A DNA stretch of 62,226 nt from a candidate division KSB1 bacterium (GCA_034506395.1 JAPDPQ010000032.1:1-62226), one strand, 5' to 3'. Shown: positions 45,555-54,343, counted from the first letter of the stretch. Made by a program: numbers and translations. The notes: a model not told the origin generated them from the sequence alone.

Positions 45555-45938
45555 ATGAAAAAATTGCGCACCACACACATTCAATTGGCTTTGATCACTC
45601 GAGTCATCGCCTCTTTTCTCATTTGCACATTGACGATGATGCCTTTGGCGTTGCTTTCACACACCATGCATGAGATGGAGCCAGCATCAAACTGCACGAT
45701 GAATGATTCAAACTCATGTGACTGCTGCCAATCGGGGGCCTGTTGCGATCGCCCGTCCGATCAAAACAACAACCAGCATCATCAGAAATGCCATTGTTTT
45801 TGTTTCTCCAATATGCTAACCATTCTCCCTCGGCTCCCAATGCAGTTTTGCCTCATCCAAGAGCCATTATTTCAACCTGACTGCCCTATTCAAATCTCCC
45901 CTATTGTTCAAGACATATTCCGACCACCAAGAAGCTAA
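45555..45938 (+). CDS. Small Cys/His-rich membrane-anchored protein, possible metal-handling
   Basis: 127 residues. One N-terminal hydrophobic segment (about 12-36), then 'HTMHEMEP' and twelve cysteines in all, mostly in the cluster 'CDCCQSGACCDR' and 'HHQKCHCFCF' (about 54-85). The composition fits small DUF2946-like proteins found next to copper or heavy-metal TonB receptors. No SD is visible. The following gene, 260 bp downstream, is a TonB-dependent receptor. Metal identity is not known. Confidence 0.6.
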   Translation: MKKLRTTHIQLALITRVIASFLICTLTMMPLALLSHTMHEMEPASNCTMNDSNSCDCCQSGACCDRPSDQNNNQHHQKCHCFCFSNMLTILPRLPMQFCLIQEPLFQPDCPIQISPIVQDIFRPPRS

Positions 45939-45985
45939 TCCCTTTTTCAAATCAAACAATCTTACAGCTTAAATAAGGCGGGCCA

Positions 45986-46075
45986 TTTAAAATAAGCGAT
46001 CGCCAAGAACCGAAATGTTCTGAATACTCTTATATTTTTATTTCGGAAAATTTTCTACGGCCGGCTTATTTTAAA
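45986..46075. repeat. Inverted repeat before the TonB receptor gene
   Basis: TTTAAAATAAGC (45986-45997) and GCTTATTTTAAA (46064-46075) are perfect 12-bp complements 66 bp apart, lying between the Cys-rich gene and the receptor. Could be an attenuator-like stem or a small insertion. Confidence 0.45.
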
Positions 46076-46199
46076 CTGATATGGGATGAAATAGCAAAAT
46101 ATTATCCACCACAATTATGGCTTGGAAGCTAAATGGAAAACATGCAAATTTCCTTAATTTGCCAATGAATTATATTTTTAACAGGTAAAGGAGACGACG

Positions 46200-48455
46200 A
46201 TGAAAAAATCAATCCATTTTTTAATTTGCCTCTTTCTGGTGGCAATTTTGTTTATGGGAAAGGGATCATTGCTCTATTCACAACATCAACAGCATCAAGG
46301 ATATGTTCATGGCACTGTCATGGGCATCAAATTTGATCAGAGCGCCCAAGACACGATTTCTCTTGCTGGCGCCAATGTGTATTGGGCGGGAACATCTTTG
46401 GGTACAACAACCGATGCTCTGGGGAACTTTCAATTAAAAAAGCCAAAGTTAGATAGCTTAAAGCTAATCGTCAGCTATGTAGAATACAAAAACGATACGC
46501 TGATCATTGATGATCATATTGATCATGTAATGGTCTTTTTGAAACAAATTCGAACAACCGAGGGCCTTGAGGTTACAGCAGAAAGGCCCCATATTTTTCA
46601 TTCTGCAGAAGAAGTTCGCGCCACCCAGACCATTACAGAAAGCGGACTGCGAACATTGGCTTGCTGCACCTTGTCAGAAAGTTTTGAAAACACGAACACT
46701 GTCGATGTCGAAAAAAGCGACGCCATCAGCGGAGCAAAGCGCATTAAAATGCTTGGATTGGCGGGATTCTATACTCAGGTTTTGATAGAAAAGAAGCCAG
46801 TGATCCGCGGGCTCATCGCTCCATTCGCACTCGACTATGTGCCGGGCCCATGGATGGAATCGATTGATATCTCCAAAGGCACCGCATCGGTGATGACGGG
46901 ATACGAATCCACCACAGGGCAGATCAATGTAGAGTTCAAGAAGCCCGAAAAAGACGAGCCGCTGTTTTTCAACATCTATCAGAATAGCATGGGCAAGACG
47001 GAATCCAGCCTCGGGGTCTCGCATCGTTTCAATGACAGGCTCAGCACCATGGTATTGGCGTATGGTAATCTCAATCGCCTTCGCCATGATAAAAACGATG
47101 ATACGTTTATGGATATGCCATTGTCCGAGCATCTCCATGTGATGAATCGCTGGAAATTTCAGCCAGGAGATCTGGGAGATGGTCAATTGGGCTTCACCAT
47201 CATTCATGACCACCGAGATGGCGGCCAGACTGATTTTGATTTTGATAACCATACACCGCATCTGGATGATTATGGTTTTCACACCAAAACCAATCGACAA
47301 GAGGTTTACGCCAAGTTCGGTAGGGCGCTGGATCAAGCGGGCTCGAGCAGCATCGGATTTATTTTTTCGGCGTTTCGTCATAACAACGATGCTTTCTGGG
47401 GAACAAAAACTTATCAAGGAAACGAGACCAGTCTTTATGGTAACTTGATTTTTCAGAAAACCCTGGGCGCACATGATATTGCCACAGGCGTCAGTTTTGT
47501 ATCGGATCGAGTCGATGAAATTTATAACGATGCGGACTACAAAAAAAATGAGCGCGTTCCTGGCATCTTTATCGAGCACACGTGGAAACCCACCGATAAA
47601 GTGACCACGCTGGCAGGATTTCGTTATGACCGCCATAGTCTCTACGGCAATTTTTATACGCCTCGCTTTCATGTGAAATATCTATGGACGCCTGCGACGA
47701 TAATCCGTCTATCGGCTGGCAAAGGTTATCGTAGCGCTCACCTTTTCATGGAAAATCTGGCAATTCTGGCCAGCTCGAAGCGCTTGTCTATACTTGAAAC
47801 GCCTAAGGCTGAGGAAGCATGGAACTATGGGATTCAATTGTCACAGGATTTCACTCTGGGTCATGATCGACCCGCCACATTGGTTGTGGATTTCTATCGA
47901 ACTGATTTTCAGAATCGGGTGATTGTGGATACTGAACAAGCGGCTGACCAGATCCATGTTTACAATTTAAACGGAGCTGCGTTTTCCAATAGTTTTCAGA
48001 TCGAGCTGAACGCCACCATTTTTTCAGGCTTTCAAAGCATTTTGGCCTGGCGCTGGAACGATGTGAAAATGACGATCAATGGTCGCCTGTTGGAAGAGCC
48101 GCTGACCAACCGCCATAAAGGGCTGCTGGTGCTGTCGTATCAAACACCTTCGAAAAATTGGCAGTTTGATTTGACGACCCAATTGAACAGCAAGAGCCGT
48201 CTACCCAATACCGAGATGAATCCAGAGAACTATCGAACAGCAGCCTACTCTCCCGCTTATGTGATGATGTTTGGCCAAATCAAACGCAAATTTAAAAATC
48301 TGGAATTCTATATCGGCGTGGAGAATATCACCAACTACATTCAGCCCAATCCAATTCTGGCGTGGCAGGAGCCATTCAGTCCCTATTTTGACTCGTCGAG
48401 AATTTGGGGACCTGTGGTGGGCAGGCAAATTTACGCTGGGATACGGGTGAATTGA
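46200..48455 (+). CDS. TonB-dependent outer-membrane receptor, probably for a metal
   Basis: 751 residues. Signal peptide (1-27), a His-rich segment 'HQQHQGYVHG', a carboxypeptidase-regulatory-like domain (about 35-120), plug (about 125-245) with an unusual 'TLACCTLSESFENT' (Cys155-156), and a 22-strand barrel ending 'AGIRVN'. This plug sequence type with 'KMLGLAGFY' and 'RGLIAPF' occurs in receptors linked to copper/heavy-metal proteins in Bacteroidota. The Cys/His-rich gene upstream supports metal uptake or sensing. Substrate is inferred. GGAGA precedes ATG 46200; a strong terminator follows. Confidence 0.85.
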   Translation: MKKSIHFLICLFLVAILFMGKGSLLYSQHQQHQGYVHGTVMGIKFDQSAQDTISLAGANVYWAGTSLGTTTDALGNFQLKKPKLDSLKLIVSYVEYKNDTLIIDDHIDHVMVFLKQIRTTEGLEVTAERPHIFHSAEEVRATQTITESGLRTLACCTLSESFENTNTVDVEKSDAISGAKRIKMLGLAGFYTQVLIEKKPVIRGLIAPFALDYVPGPWMESIDISKGTASVMTGYESTTGQINVEFKKPEKDEPLFFNIYQNSMGKTESSLGVSHRFNDRLSTMVLAYGNLNRLRHDKNDDTFMDMPLSEHLHVMNRWKFQPGDLGDGQLGFTIIHDHRDGGQTDFDFDNHTPHLDDYGFHTKTNRQEVYAKFGRALDQAGSSSIGFIFSAFRHNNDAFWGTKTYQGNETSLYGNLIFQKTLGAHDIATGVSFVSDRVDEIYNDADYKKNERVPGIFIEHTWKPTDKVTTLAGFRYDRHSLYGNFYTPRFHVKYLWTPATIIRLSAGKGYRSAHLFMENLAILASSKRLSILETPKAEEAWNYGIQLSQDFTLGHDRPATLVVDFYRTDFQNRVIVDTEQAADQIHVYNLNGAAFSNSFQIELNATIFSGFQSILAWRWNDVKMTINGRLLEEPLTNRHKGLLVLSYQTPSKNWQFDLTTQLNSKSRLPNTEMNPENYRTAAYSPAYVMMFGQIKRKFKNLEFYIGVENITNYIQPNPILAWQEPFSPYFDSSRIWGPVVGRQIYAGIRVN

Positions 48456-48480
48456 AATTCAATCCAAGTTTTTTCTTGAA

Positions 48481-48525
48481 GCCAGTGAGAAGCTGCAGCT
48501 AGTCAGCTTCTCACTGGCCTTTTTC
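48481..48525. terminator. Strong terminator after the TonB receptor
   Basis: Arms GCCAGTGAGAAGCTG and CAGCTTCTCACTGGC (15 bp, perfect) with an 8-nt loop, followed by CTTTTTCTC. Plus-strand T-run; the adjacent minus-strand pseudogene ends at its edge. Confidence 0.9.
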
Positions 48526-49030
48526 TCATTGGAAAAACTGAGGCGGCCACATCGGCACGTCGCTCTTGTTTTTTTCATATTCATTCCCAAATCTAACGAG
48601 CAATAACTTATCTTCGCAGCGAGCAATGACATAATAAAAGGCGATTATTCCAATCCAGAGAGCAAATGAGAGAAGCAAACGCGTCAGCACGATCAATCCT
48701 GCATAAAATAAATGGAGCCCAGATAAAGCGGATGTCTCACTCGATCAAAATACCGGTGCGAATGACTTCTGGTGGGTGGATCTCTCCATCAAAAATAATC
48801 CGATGAGCAGACCGAATAAAATAGACTGCACCACCAAGAATTACCAGAGCGATGGGCAATCGAACGTAGATCGGGATCTCGTCAGCAAGAAATGTTGAAA
48901 AATGAAAGATAAAGGAGTCCCCGACCCAGACGATCAGAAAGATGAGAAAGAGGATGAGCTGACCTGCATCGCCCCAGGGATGCTCGCCTGCCAGGTTGCC
49001 ATGCGGTTTGTATTGTTTGATCTTTTCCAT
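48526..49030 (-). pseudogene. Frameshifted isoprenylcysteine/phospholipid methyltransferase-like protein
   Basis: The first 97 codons encode a two-to-three-helix membrane segment with 'HPPEVIRTGILIE' then stop. Shifting frame gives 'VRHPLYLGSIYF', and a second shift gives 'FYAGLIVLTRLLLSFALW' and 'RCEDKLLLVRFGNEYEKN', the conserved tail of this methyltransferase family, to TGA at 48526. Two frameshifts (near 48740 and 48690) therefore split an otherwise complete gene. Sequencing error is possible, but two shifts favour decay. Same strand as the sigma factor set. Confidence 0.8.
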
Positions 49031-49080
49031 TTTTATGTTCCCTTAGTATGACTTTTAGAGAGGTTTGCAAAATAAGAAAA

Positions 49081-49373
49081 TGTCATTCCGACCCGCCAGA
49101 TGGCGGGGAGGAATCTCATTAAGTAACCGATTGCATGAGAAATATAGATTCCTCACTCCTCCGCCCGCCGATTGGCCATTCCCGTCAACCTAAACGAATG
49201 AATATAGCAACGATGTCATTCTGAGGAGCGAAGCGACGAAGAATCTCTTCGATAGAAGCACGTATTTTCGATCAATCAAGAGATTCTTCGCTCCCTATGG
49301 TCGCTCAGAATGACATTTTACTCTAAGGTTGACGCTTATGGTCGATTGGCGGGCGGATCCGTTCGGAATGACT
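49081..49373 (+). repeat. Composite dispersed inverted-repeat element, copy 2
   Basis: Outer ends TGTCATTCCGACCCGCCAG and the right end CGTTCGGAATGAC. The inner core about 49213-49317 has arms TGTCATTCTGAGGAGCG and TCGCTCAGAATGACA, with GAAGAATCTCTT/AAGAGATTCTTC tips. GTCAACCTAAA and AAGGTTGAC flank the core. It is colinear with 58975-59250 and inverted relative to 2481-2765. Confidence 0.85.
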
Positions 49374-49447
49374 ATAGAATTCTATTTTTTTAACTCTCCA
49401 AAATCATTTCAAAGGCTCAGAACATTTGAAATGGTTGGGATAAAAAA

Positions 49448-49786
49448 TTATTGGGTGATCGAATCCCCAAATTCCTGTTTCGTCTCGCCTTCTTTTTCAG
49501 GACCAAATTTCTCTTTAAAACGCTTCTTCCAGCGATCATCATGATCGTGATTTTTGCTGTGTGGGAACGATTTGAACAGGATGTGCGACAGCAGCACCAG
49601 TCCCCACGCTTGCCAGAAGGTGATTTTGGTCAGACCGAAGATCGTTGGCATCAGCCAATTCCAGAGCCACATCACCACAAATCCCAGCAATAGCGCAATA
49701 GCCGCCGCCAGGATGACACCACCGATCGCCATGCCAATAATGGCGAACACTCTTTTGGTGCCACTCAGATGTTTTAGCTTTTCCAT
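49448..49786 (-). CDS. Small membrane protein linked to an ECF sigma factor
   Basis: 112 residues: two or three helices (about 14-37, 40-70) with 'IAIGG'-like Gly-rich packing, and a charged cytoplasmic tail rich in His/Asp/Lys ('HSKNHDHDDRWKKR') ending in an acidic segment. SD GAGGTG before ATG 49786. Only 10 bp separates it from the sigma gene upstream, so the two are co-transcribed. Similar proteins follow sigma-factor genes in Bacteroidota; it could be an anti-sigma-like membrane partner, but no zinc-binding anti-sigma motif is seen. Confidence 0.72.
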   Translation of the reverse strand: MEKLKHLSGTKRVFAIIGMAIGGVILAAAIALLLGFVVMWLWNWLMPTIFGLTKITFWQAWGLVLLSHILFKSFPHSKNHDHDDRWKKRFKEKFGPEKEGETKQEFGDSITQ

Positions 49787-49796
49787 TTTGCACCTC

Positions 49797-50348
49797 TTAA
49801 GTTTGAGTTTGGAGTCCAGGCTTTAACCTGGCTAACCTATTCTTTAAAAATTGAACGGCATACCGTTTCCGAGCAATCAAGGTATTGATCGAGTCGCCCG
49901 TCTCCTCCGCAAGCTCCCGAAAGGTCTTGCCTTCCACCACCTGCTGGATGAACACATAGCGCTGCTTCTCTGGAAGTTCCTCGATGGCTTCCATGATGGA
50001 TTGAAGAACCAGCTCACGAGTCTCTTCATCCAGTCCATCGGGAATTTCCTCGGTTAAAAAATCTTGGAAGCTGAATCCGTTCGCCATCGGTTCATCGATA
50101 GAAACCGTTGGCAGTCGCTTCTTCCGATACCAATCGATGATCTTGTTTTTGGCGACAGTGTACAGCCATCCCGTCAGATTATCGACCGCTTCGAGCGCAT
50201 TCAGACTACTCAGTGCCTGAAAGAAGACCTCCTGCAACAGATCTTCCGATTCTTCTATCGAGCGAATTTTGGATCGGATAAAGGCGAATAAACTCCTTTG
50301 CTCCGCCTCGAAGCTCTTATCTACCCTATTTATTTGCTTGTTTATCAT
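49797..50348 (-). CDS. ECF-family RNA polymerase sigma factor
   Basis: A 183-residue sigma-70-type factor with region 2 at about 15-85 ('EESEDLLQEVFFQAL', 'LYTVAKNKIIDWYRK') and region 4 at about 120-175 ('LPEKQRYVFIQQVVEGKTF', 'GDSINTLIARKRYAVQFL'). No region 3, so ECF class. It directs transcription of envelope- or stress-type regulons, and is likely controlled by the small membrane protein encoded 10 bp downstream. Target promoters were not identified. Confidence 0.92.
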   Translation of the reverse strand: MINKQINRVDKSFEAEQRSLFAFIRSKIRSIEESEDLLQEVFFQALSSLNALEAVDNLTGWLYTVAKNKIIDWYRKKRLPTVSIDEPMANGFSFQDFLTEEIPDGLDEETRELVLQSIMEAIEELPEKQRYVFIQQVVEGKTFRELAEETGDSINTLIARKRYAVQFLKNRLARLKPGLQTQT

Positions 50349-50470
50349 CTCGATAATAAAGACGAAAGAGGTGCAAAATTATTGTATTTTTTTGGTGAAA
50401 TCTCAGATTAGGAACGATAAAGGAAGGATAAAGTTGCTGAATTTTTAAAGGGCGATATTTGTCGCAAAAG

Positions 50471-50512
50471 ACAAAAGCCAGAAGCCAAATGCCAAAAGCT
50501 AACCGCCAAAAT
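50471..50512. repeat. Period-7 repeat overlapping the mntP stop codon
   Basis: Phased heptamers ACAAAAG, CCAGAAG, CCAAATG, CCAAAAG, CTAACCG, CCAAAAT. The array spans the stop codon of the minus-strand mntP gene (50499-50501). Confidence 0.65.
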
Positions 50513-51134
50513 GAAGCACCCCATGCTCCACCAAAATCCTCACCCCAATCCCAATCAACACCAGCCCCCCAATAATCTCCGCATACTTATCCAATTTGAA
50601 ATTCATCCCCACAATTCTTCCAAGTTGAATGCCGATGGCAGTGAAACTGAAGGCGATCAGTCCAATAATTAGGGCGGGCTTCCAGATGGAGATTTTCAAC
50701 AGTGAAATACTTAGCCCTACGGCCAACGCATCAAGGCTGGTGGCGATGGAGAGCATGATCAAAGTCCCACCCTTGGTAGGGTCGTTGGTCCTTGGCTTGC
50801 CATCCTCAGCCTTTAAGGCGCTGATGATCATTCTGAGACCGATAAAAGATAGCAGCAAAAATGCCAGCCAATGGTCGATCTTTTCAACCATTTTGTAAAC
50901 GGTAGTCCCAACTGTCCATCCAATGACAGGCATGAGAAACTGAAACCAGCCAAAGTGCCATGCTAGCCGCAAGGTCTGCCTGGAGCTGACAGCCTTCAGT
51001 GCAACCCCTGAAGCCACAGCCACGGCAAAGGCGTCCATGGCTAGCGCCAAAGCGATGAGAAGAATAGTAATGGTATCGATCGGATTGTTCCTTTGGTTTG
51101 AATTCGATCTAAATGGTGAAACGGGAAACGGCAA
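50499..51134 (-). CDS. mntP: Manganese efflux pump MntP
   Basis: A six-helix membrane protein with two copies of the family signature: 'ALAMDAFAVAVASG' and 'ATSLDALAVGLSISL', whose Asp residues line the transport path. It exports Mn2+. The stated start is the outermost possible one (TTG 51134), within repeat DNA and without SD. The best SD (AAAGGA) instead lies eight bases before an ATC codon at 51080, which would give 193 residues, the normal family size. No yybP-ykoY riboswitch is seen upstream. The 3' end overlaps a period-7 repeat. Confidence 0.9.
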   Translation of the reverse strand: MPFPVSPFRSNSNQRNNPIDTITILLIALALAMDAFAVAVASGVALKAVSSRQTLRLAWHFGWFQFLMPVIGWTVGTTVYKMVEKIDHWLAFLLLSFIGLRMIISALKAEDGKPRTNDPTKGGTLIMLSIATSLDALAVGLSISLLKISIWKPALIIGLIAFSFTAIGIQLGRIVGMNFKLDKYAEIIGGLVLIGIGVRILVEHGVLHFGG

Positions 51135-51148
51135 ATGCGAGACGCCCG
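51114..51148. repeat. Period-7 repeat at the mntP 5' end
   Basis: Phased heptamers TGGTGAA, ACGGGAA, ACGGCAA, ATGCGAG, ACGCCCG. A related patch (AACGTCA, GACGTGA on the minus strand) lies at 51183-51210. The rest of the 356-bp gap before the Ycf48-like gene is AT-rich without features. Confidence 0.6.
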
Positions 51149-51490
51149 ATCAAAAGAGTATGAAATGATGATCATTTATATTCGTTTCACGTCTGACGTT
51201 TTGCATCTTATTTTTGACAGCTCACCTTTCTAAAAATATCTAAAAAATTTGTCCTATTAAACACCTATTATTTCGTTTTGTTTCGTTCAGCAGTGAGTAT
51301 TTTCCCTGTCGGAAGCTCGGATCCTTTAGAATACTTTGACTCAGAACGCCAGTTTATTTTGAATAACAAGCACAATCTCATGCTTTATTTTATGAAATGC
51401 CCATTTTACAGAATCCTTTTGCTATGAAGATCATCTAAATAGGACATAATTAGTCCTATATTCGTTCATAAAATATTTCAGGAGTCAAAA

Positions 51491-53062
51491 ATGGTAAAAA
51501 GATACACTCTAAATGTGGTCATCTTTGTTTTTCTGGCTTTGACAGCAAACGTTTTTTCCCAAAGCTGGACGTCACAGACCAGCGGTACAACAAATATCTT
51601 AGAAGCCATCTGGTTCAAAGATACCCAGAATGGTTGGGCGGTCGGTAATTCAGGCACAACCCTGTTCACAATAAATGGCGGACAGACCTGGAATGCTATC
51701 AAATTGACCAATGAGGACTTGAAAGATGTCGCTTTTTTGGATCAAAATATTGGGCTGATTGTCGGTGATAACGGTCGCATCTTCCGAACGATCAACGGTG
51801 GAGCGAACTGGACGCAAATCTCCAGTGGCACCAGCAGCAATATTTTGGCGGTAGCCTTTGGCGAAGGCGGCATGGCTTACGCAGCGGGTCGAGATGGAGT
51901 GATCCTTCGCTCGACCGATAACGGCGCTTCCTGGACCGTTGTAGAAACTGGAACGGTTCGCTATCGGGGCATTGCAGCAAAGGGCAGCCAGTATGCCTGG
52001 GTTGTCGGCGAAAATGGCGTTTTGAAAATCAGCACCAATGGCGGACAAACCTGGTCGGCGAAATCTCCAGGCACATCCAGCGATCTACATGATGTATTTT
52101 TTCTGACCCAAACCGAGGGCTGGATTGCGGGACAAAACGATGTGCTGCTCTATTCTACCGATGGTGGAAACACCTGGTCATCTCGAAACAGTGGCATCAA
52201 TGTTGGGCTGGAGGCAGTTGTGTTCCTGAATTCAACCAATGGCTGGGCTGTGGGCAATAGCGGTCGGATTTTCAAAACAACGAATGGCGGTGTGAATTGG
52301 GCGGTAGAGGCAAGCGGCGTGACGGTCGAGCTGAATGATGTCTTCTTTCTCAATGCGGGCCATGGCTGGGCTGTCGGCGATAATGGCACAATTCTCTACC
52401 GAAAGGACACAACAATCCCTTCAATCATCTTGCAGTTGAGCAATATGAATCCCCATGTTGGACAGAAATTTGAAGCTCGAGTAGTTGATAAGGCTACTGG
52501 AATTGAGGCAAGTCGCAAGACCGTGTCGGCTATTCCTGCGCCGAATTTTTCGGTGACGTTTGATAATGTCACAGCAGGTAACAGTTATTGGGTCGATTTT
52601 TATGCGGATCACAATGGCAACGGAAGCTACAATGCCCCGCCGACCGATCATGCCTGGCGTTTGGAGGCTAACAATGTGATTGGTGAGGTGATTCTCAATT
52701 TCGTTCACAATACCAGTTTTACAGATATTCAATGGCCTGGCACTACGGGTGTTAATGATGAATCTGCTCAGACTGGTGTACCTGGTCAATTTAGTCTGGA
52801 GCAAAATTATCCCAATCCATTCAATCCCGAAACAACAATTCGCTTTTCGTTGCCCAACGCTTCCGAGGTGAAGCTGGAAATTTTCAACATGCTGGGACAG
52901 CGAGTGCGGTTGCTGGTGAATGGTCAGTTAACTGCTGGAGTTCACGCCGCAAAATGGGATGGCAAGGACGATTTTGGTCGCTTGCTCAGCTCAGGTATCT
53001 ACTTCTATCGGATTGAAGCAGATCGCTTTGCCAGCACGCAGCGGATGGTGATGATGAAGTAG
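51491..53062 (+). CDS. Secreted Ycf48/BNR-like propeller with C-terminal sorting domain
   Basis: 523 residues. Signal peptide (1-22, 'ANVFSQ'), then about seven repeated blades (25-310) with 'GWAVGNSGTxLxT' and 'NGGxTW' motifs, the Ycf48/sialidase-like Asp-box propeller. A carboxypeptidase-like beta-domain (about 315-420, 'DHNGNGSYNAPPTDHAWRL') follows, then the sorting domain with 'EQNYPNPFNPETTIRF' and 'SSGIYFYRIEA'. Presumably surface-attached by a type IX-like route. Ligand unknown. SD AGGAG before ATG 51491. Confidence 0.87.
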   Translation: MVKRYTLNVVIFVFLALTANVFSQSWTSQTSGTTNILEAIWFKDTQNGWAVGNSGTTLFTINGGQTWNAIKLTNEDLKDVAFLDQNIGLIVGDNGRIFRTINGGANWTQISSGTSSNILAVAFGEGGMAYAAGRDGVILRSTDNGASWTVVETGTVRYRGIAAKGSQYAWVVGENGVLKISTNGGQTWSAKSPGTSSDLHDVFFLTQTEGWIAGQNDVLLYSTDGGNTWSSRNSGINVGLEAVVFLNSTNGWAVGNSGRIFKTTNGGVNWAVEASGVTVELNDVFFLNAGHGWAVGDNGTILYRKDTTIPSIILQLSNMNPHVGQKFEARVVDKATGIEASRKTVSAIPAPNFSVTFDNVTAGNSYWVDFYADHNGNGSYNAPPTDHAWRLEANNVIGEVILNFVHNTSFTDIQWPGTTGVNDESAQTGVPGQFSLEQNYPNPFNPETTIRFSLPNASEVKLEIFNMLGQRVRLLVNGQLTAGVHAAKWDGKDDFGRLLSSGIYFYRIEADRFASTQRMVMMK

Positions 53063-53076
53063 TGTGTAGTCTGCCG

Positions 53077-53111
53077 CTGGCAGTGGTTAGTCAACAGACA
53101 AGAGCCAGAAG
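53077..53111. repeat. Period-7 repeat after the Ycf48-like gene
   Basis: Phased heptamers CTGGCAG, TGGTTAG, TCAACAG, ACAAGAG, CCAGAAG starting 15 bp after the stop codon. Confidence 0.55.
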
Positions 53112-53325
53112 TTGCCTGTTAGTGGAAATTTTCAGCAATTTACATTATCGGTAAGTCTGGACCGAATTTCTTAAAACATAACATTGATGATTGAAGACCG
53201 AATCCTTCAGAGCGAGGATTGACAGATCAAAACTGAACACTTGCAACTGATAGCTGGAATTGAATAAACGCTTTCTAGTGGCAAAGTAAATAACTTAACA
53301 AAAAGCAATACAGGAGGAGTAGCAG

Positions 53326-53517
53326 ATGAAAAAGAACGTTGGATCAATAGATCGAGTAATTCGTGTGATTTTAGGCCTTGCGATTATCGGCTTGGGCATT
53401 GGATTCAAAAGCTGGCTGGGACTTATTGGCCTGGTACCAATGCTTACCGCAATTATTGGCTGGTGTCCGCTTTACAGGCCATTCGGCATTTCGACCTGCA
53501 AAGTCAAATCAAACTGA
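53326..53517 (+). CDS. DUF2892 small membrane protein
   Basis: 63 residues matching the DUF2892 family: 'NVGSIDRVIRVILGLAIIG' at the start, two helices (about 14-30 and 32-48) and 'GWCPLYRPFGIST' at the end. The conserved Cys in 'WCPLY' is present. Family members occur alone or fused to rhodanese (YgaP); the role is unknown. SD GGAGGAG before ATG 53326. A terminator follows directly. Confidence 0.9.
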   Translation: MKKNVGSIDRVIRVILGLAIIGLGIGFKSWLGLIGLVPMLTAIIGWCPLYRPFGISTCKVKSN

Positions 53518-53525
53518 GTTCAAAG

Positions 53526-53567
53526 AAAAGCTTCCTGGATCGATCAGATCGGGGAAGCTTTTTTTTT
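53526..53567 (+). terminator. Intrinsic terminator after the DUF2892 gene
   Basis: Arms AAAAGCTTCC (53526-53535) and GGAAGCTTTT (53553-53562), followed by a run of nine T. Confidence 0.9.
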
Positions 53568-53698
53568 GGGCGGATGGTTGAGTGGTTCAGTAGTTTAAGT
53601 AACTAAACGGGGATAAACAATTGGGAGGGAAACCCTCTGGACAAATAGGCCTAAGCTTTAAAGTTAAAATCAGAAATTGAATCATCGGAGGCAGAGCT

Positions 53699-54169
53699 AT
53701 GGATCAAAATAAAATCAACCGCCGTCAATTTTTCGAATCATCAGGGAATTTGCTATTAACAGGATTGGGAGTGAGCGTTTTTGCTTCGTTATTAGCCAGT
53801 TGTGGTAAGGATAAAAATCCCACTGGACCTGGCAATGATAATGGCCCCTCAGAACGAACATTCACCGTTAATTTGAGCGAAAATCCTGCCCTGCAGCAGG
53901 TAGGAGGCTTCAAGACTTTTCAATTAGGAGGGACGCCAGTGATTCTATTTCGAATCAGCGATACCACGTTCAAAACACTGTCGCTGGTATGTACTCATCA
54001 GGGCTGTACCATCGATTGGCAAGCCTCAAGTAATAAATTTAACTGCGCCTGTCATGGTTCCCAGTTCGATAAGGATGGTAAGGTGCTGCGAGGTCCTGCG
54101 GTGAGAAGTCTCGATAGTTTTCGAACCGAATTTAAGAGTGATACCAATCAGGTAATCATTTATTATTGA
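53699..54169 (+). CDS. Rieske [2Fe-2S] lipoprotein
   Basis: 156 residues. The N-terminus combines a Tat-like 'NRRQFF' motif (7-12) with a hydrophobic stretch and a lipobox 'LLASC' (Cys35), so the protein is likely exported folded and lipid-anchored. After a Gly/Pro-rich linker, the Rieske fold shows 'CTHQGC' (C98, H100, C103) and 'CACHGS' (C116, C118, H119): cluster ligands C98/H100/C116/H119 and a C103-C118 disulfide. No cytochrome b is adjacent, so its electron partner is unknown. GGAGG precedes ATG 53699. Confidence 0.92.
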   Translation: MDQNKINRRQFFESSGNLLLTGLGVSVFASLLASCGKDKNPTGPGNDNGPSERTFTVNLSENPALQQVGGFKTFQLGGTPVILFRISDTTFKTLSLVCTHQGCTIDWQASSNKFNCACHGSQFDKDGKVLRGPAVRSLDSFRTEFKSDTNQVIIYY

Positions 54170-54209
54170 TCGAACCAGCAATCTTCCCAATTAATGTAGG
54201 ATTGAAACC

Positions 54210-54236
54210 CTTGCGAAGGTTCGAAACCTTCGCAAG
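54210..54236. terminator. Perfect 12-bp hairpin between convergent genes
   Basis: CTTGCGAAGGTT (54210-54221) and AACCTTCGCAAG (54225-54236) with a 3-nt loop. Lacking a T-run, it may be a bidirectional terminator or a dispersed palindrome between the Rieske and trkH genes. Confidence 0.55.
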
Positions 54237-54343
54237 AATCCTCGCTGTTGAATAAAAGAACTATTTCAACTTGAGCATAAATTGAACGAAATTGTTACTC
54301 GATTTTCCAATTGGTAGCATTTAGGCAATGGCGCTCACCAAAT

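Noticed and set aside
46674..47672. Long minus-strand ORF of 332 codons
   Set aside because: Lies entirely within the TonB receptor gene, with no family features; a frame shadow.
51135..51480. Manganese riboswitch (yybP-ykoY) upstream of mntP
   Set aside because: The conserved loop sequences were not found; the region is AT-rich with heptamer repeats.
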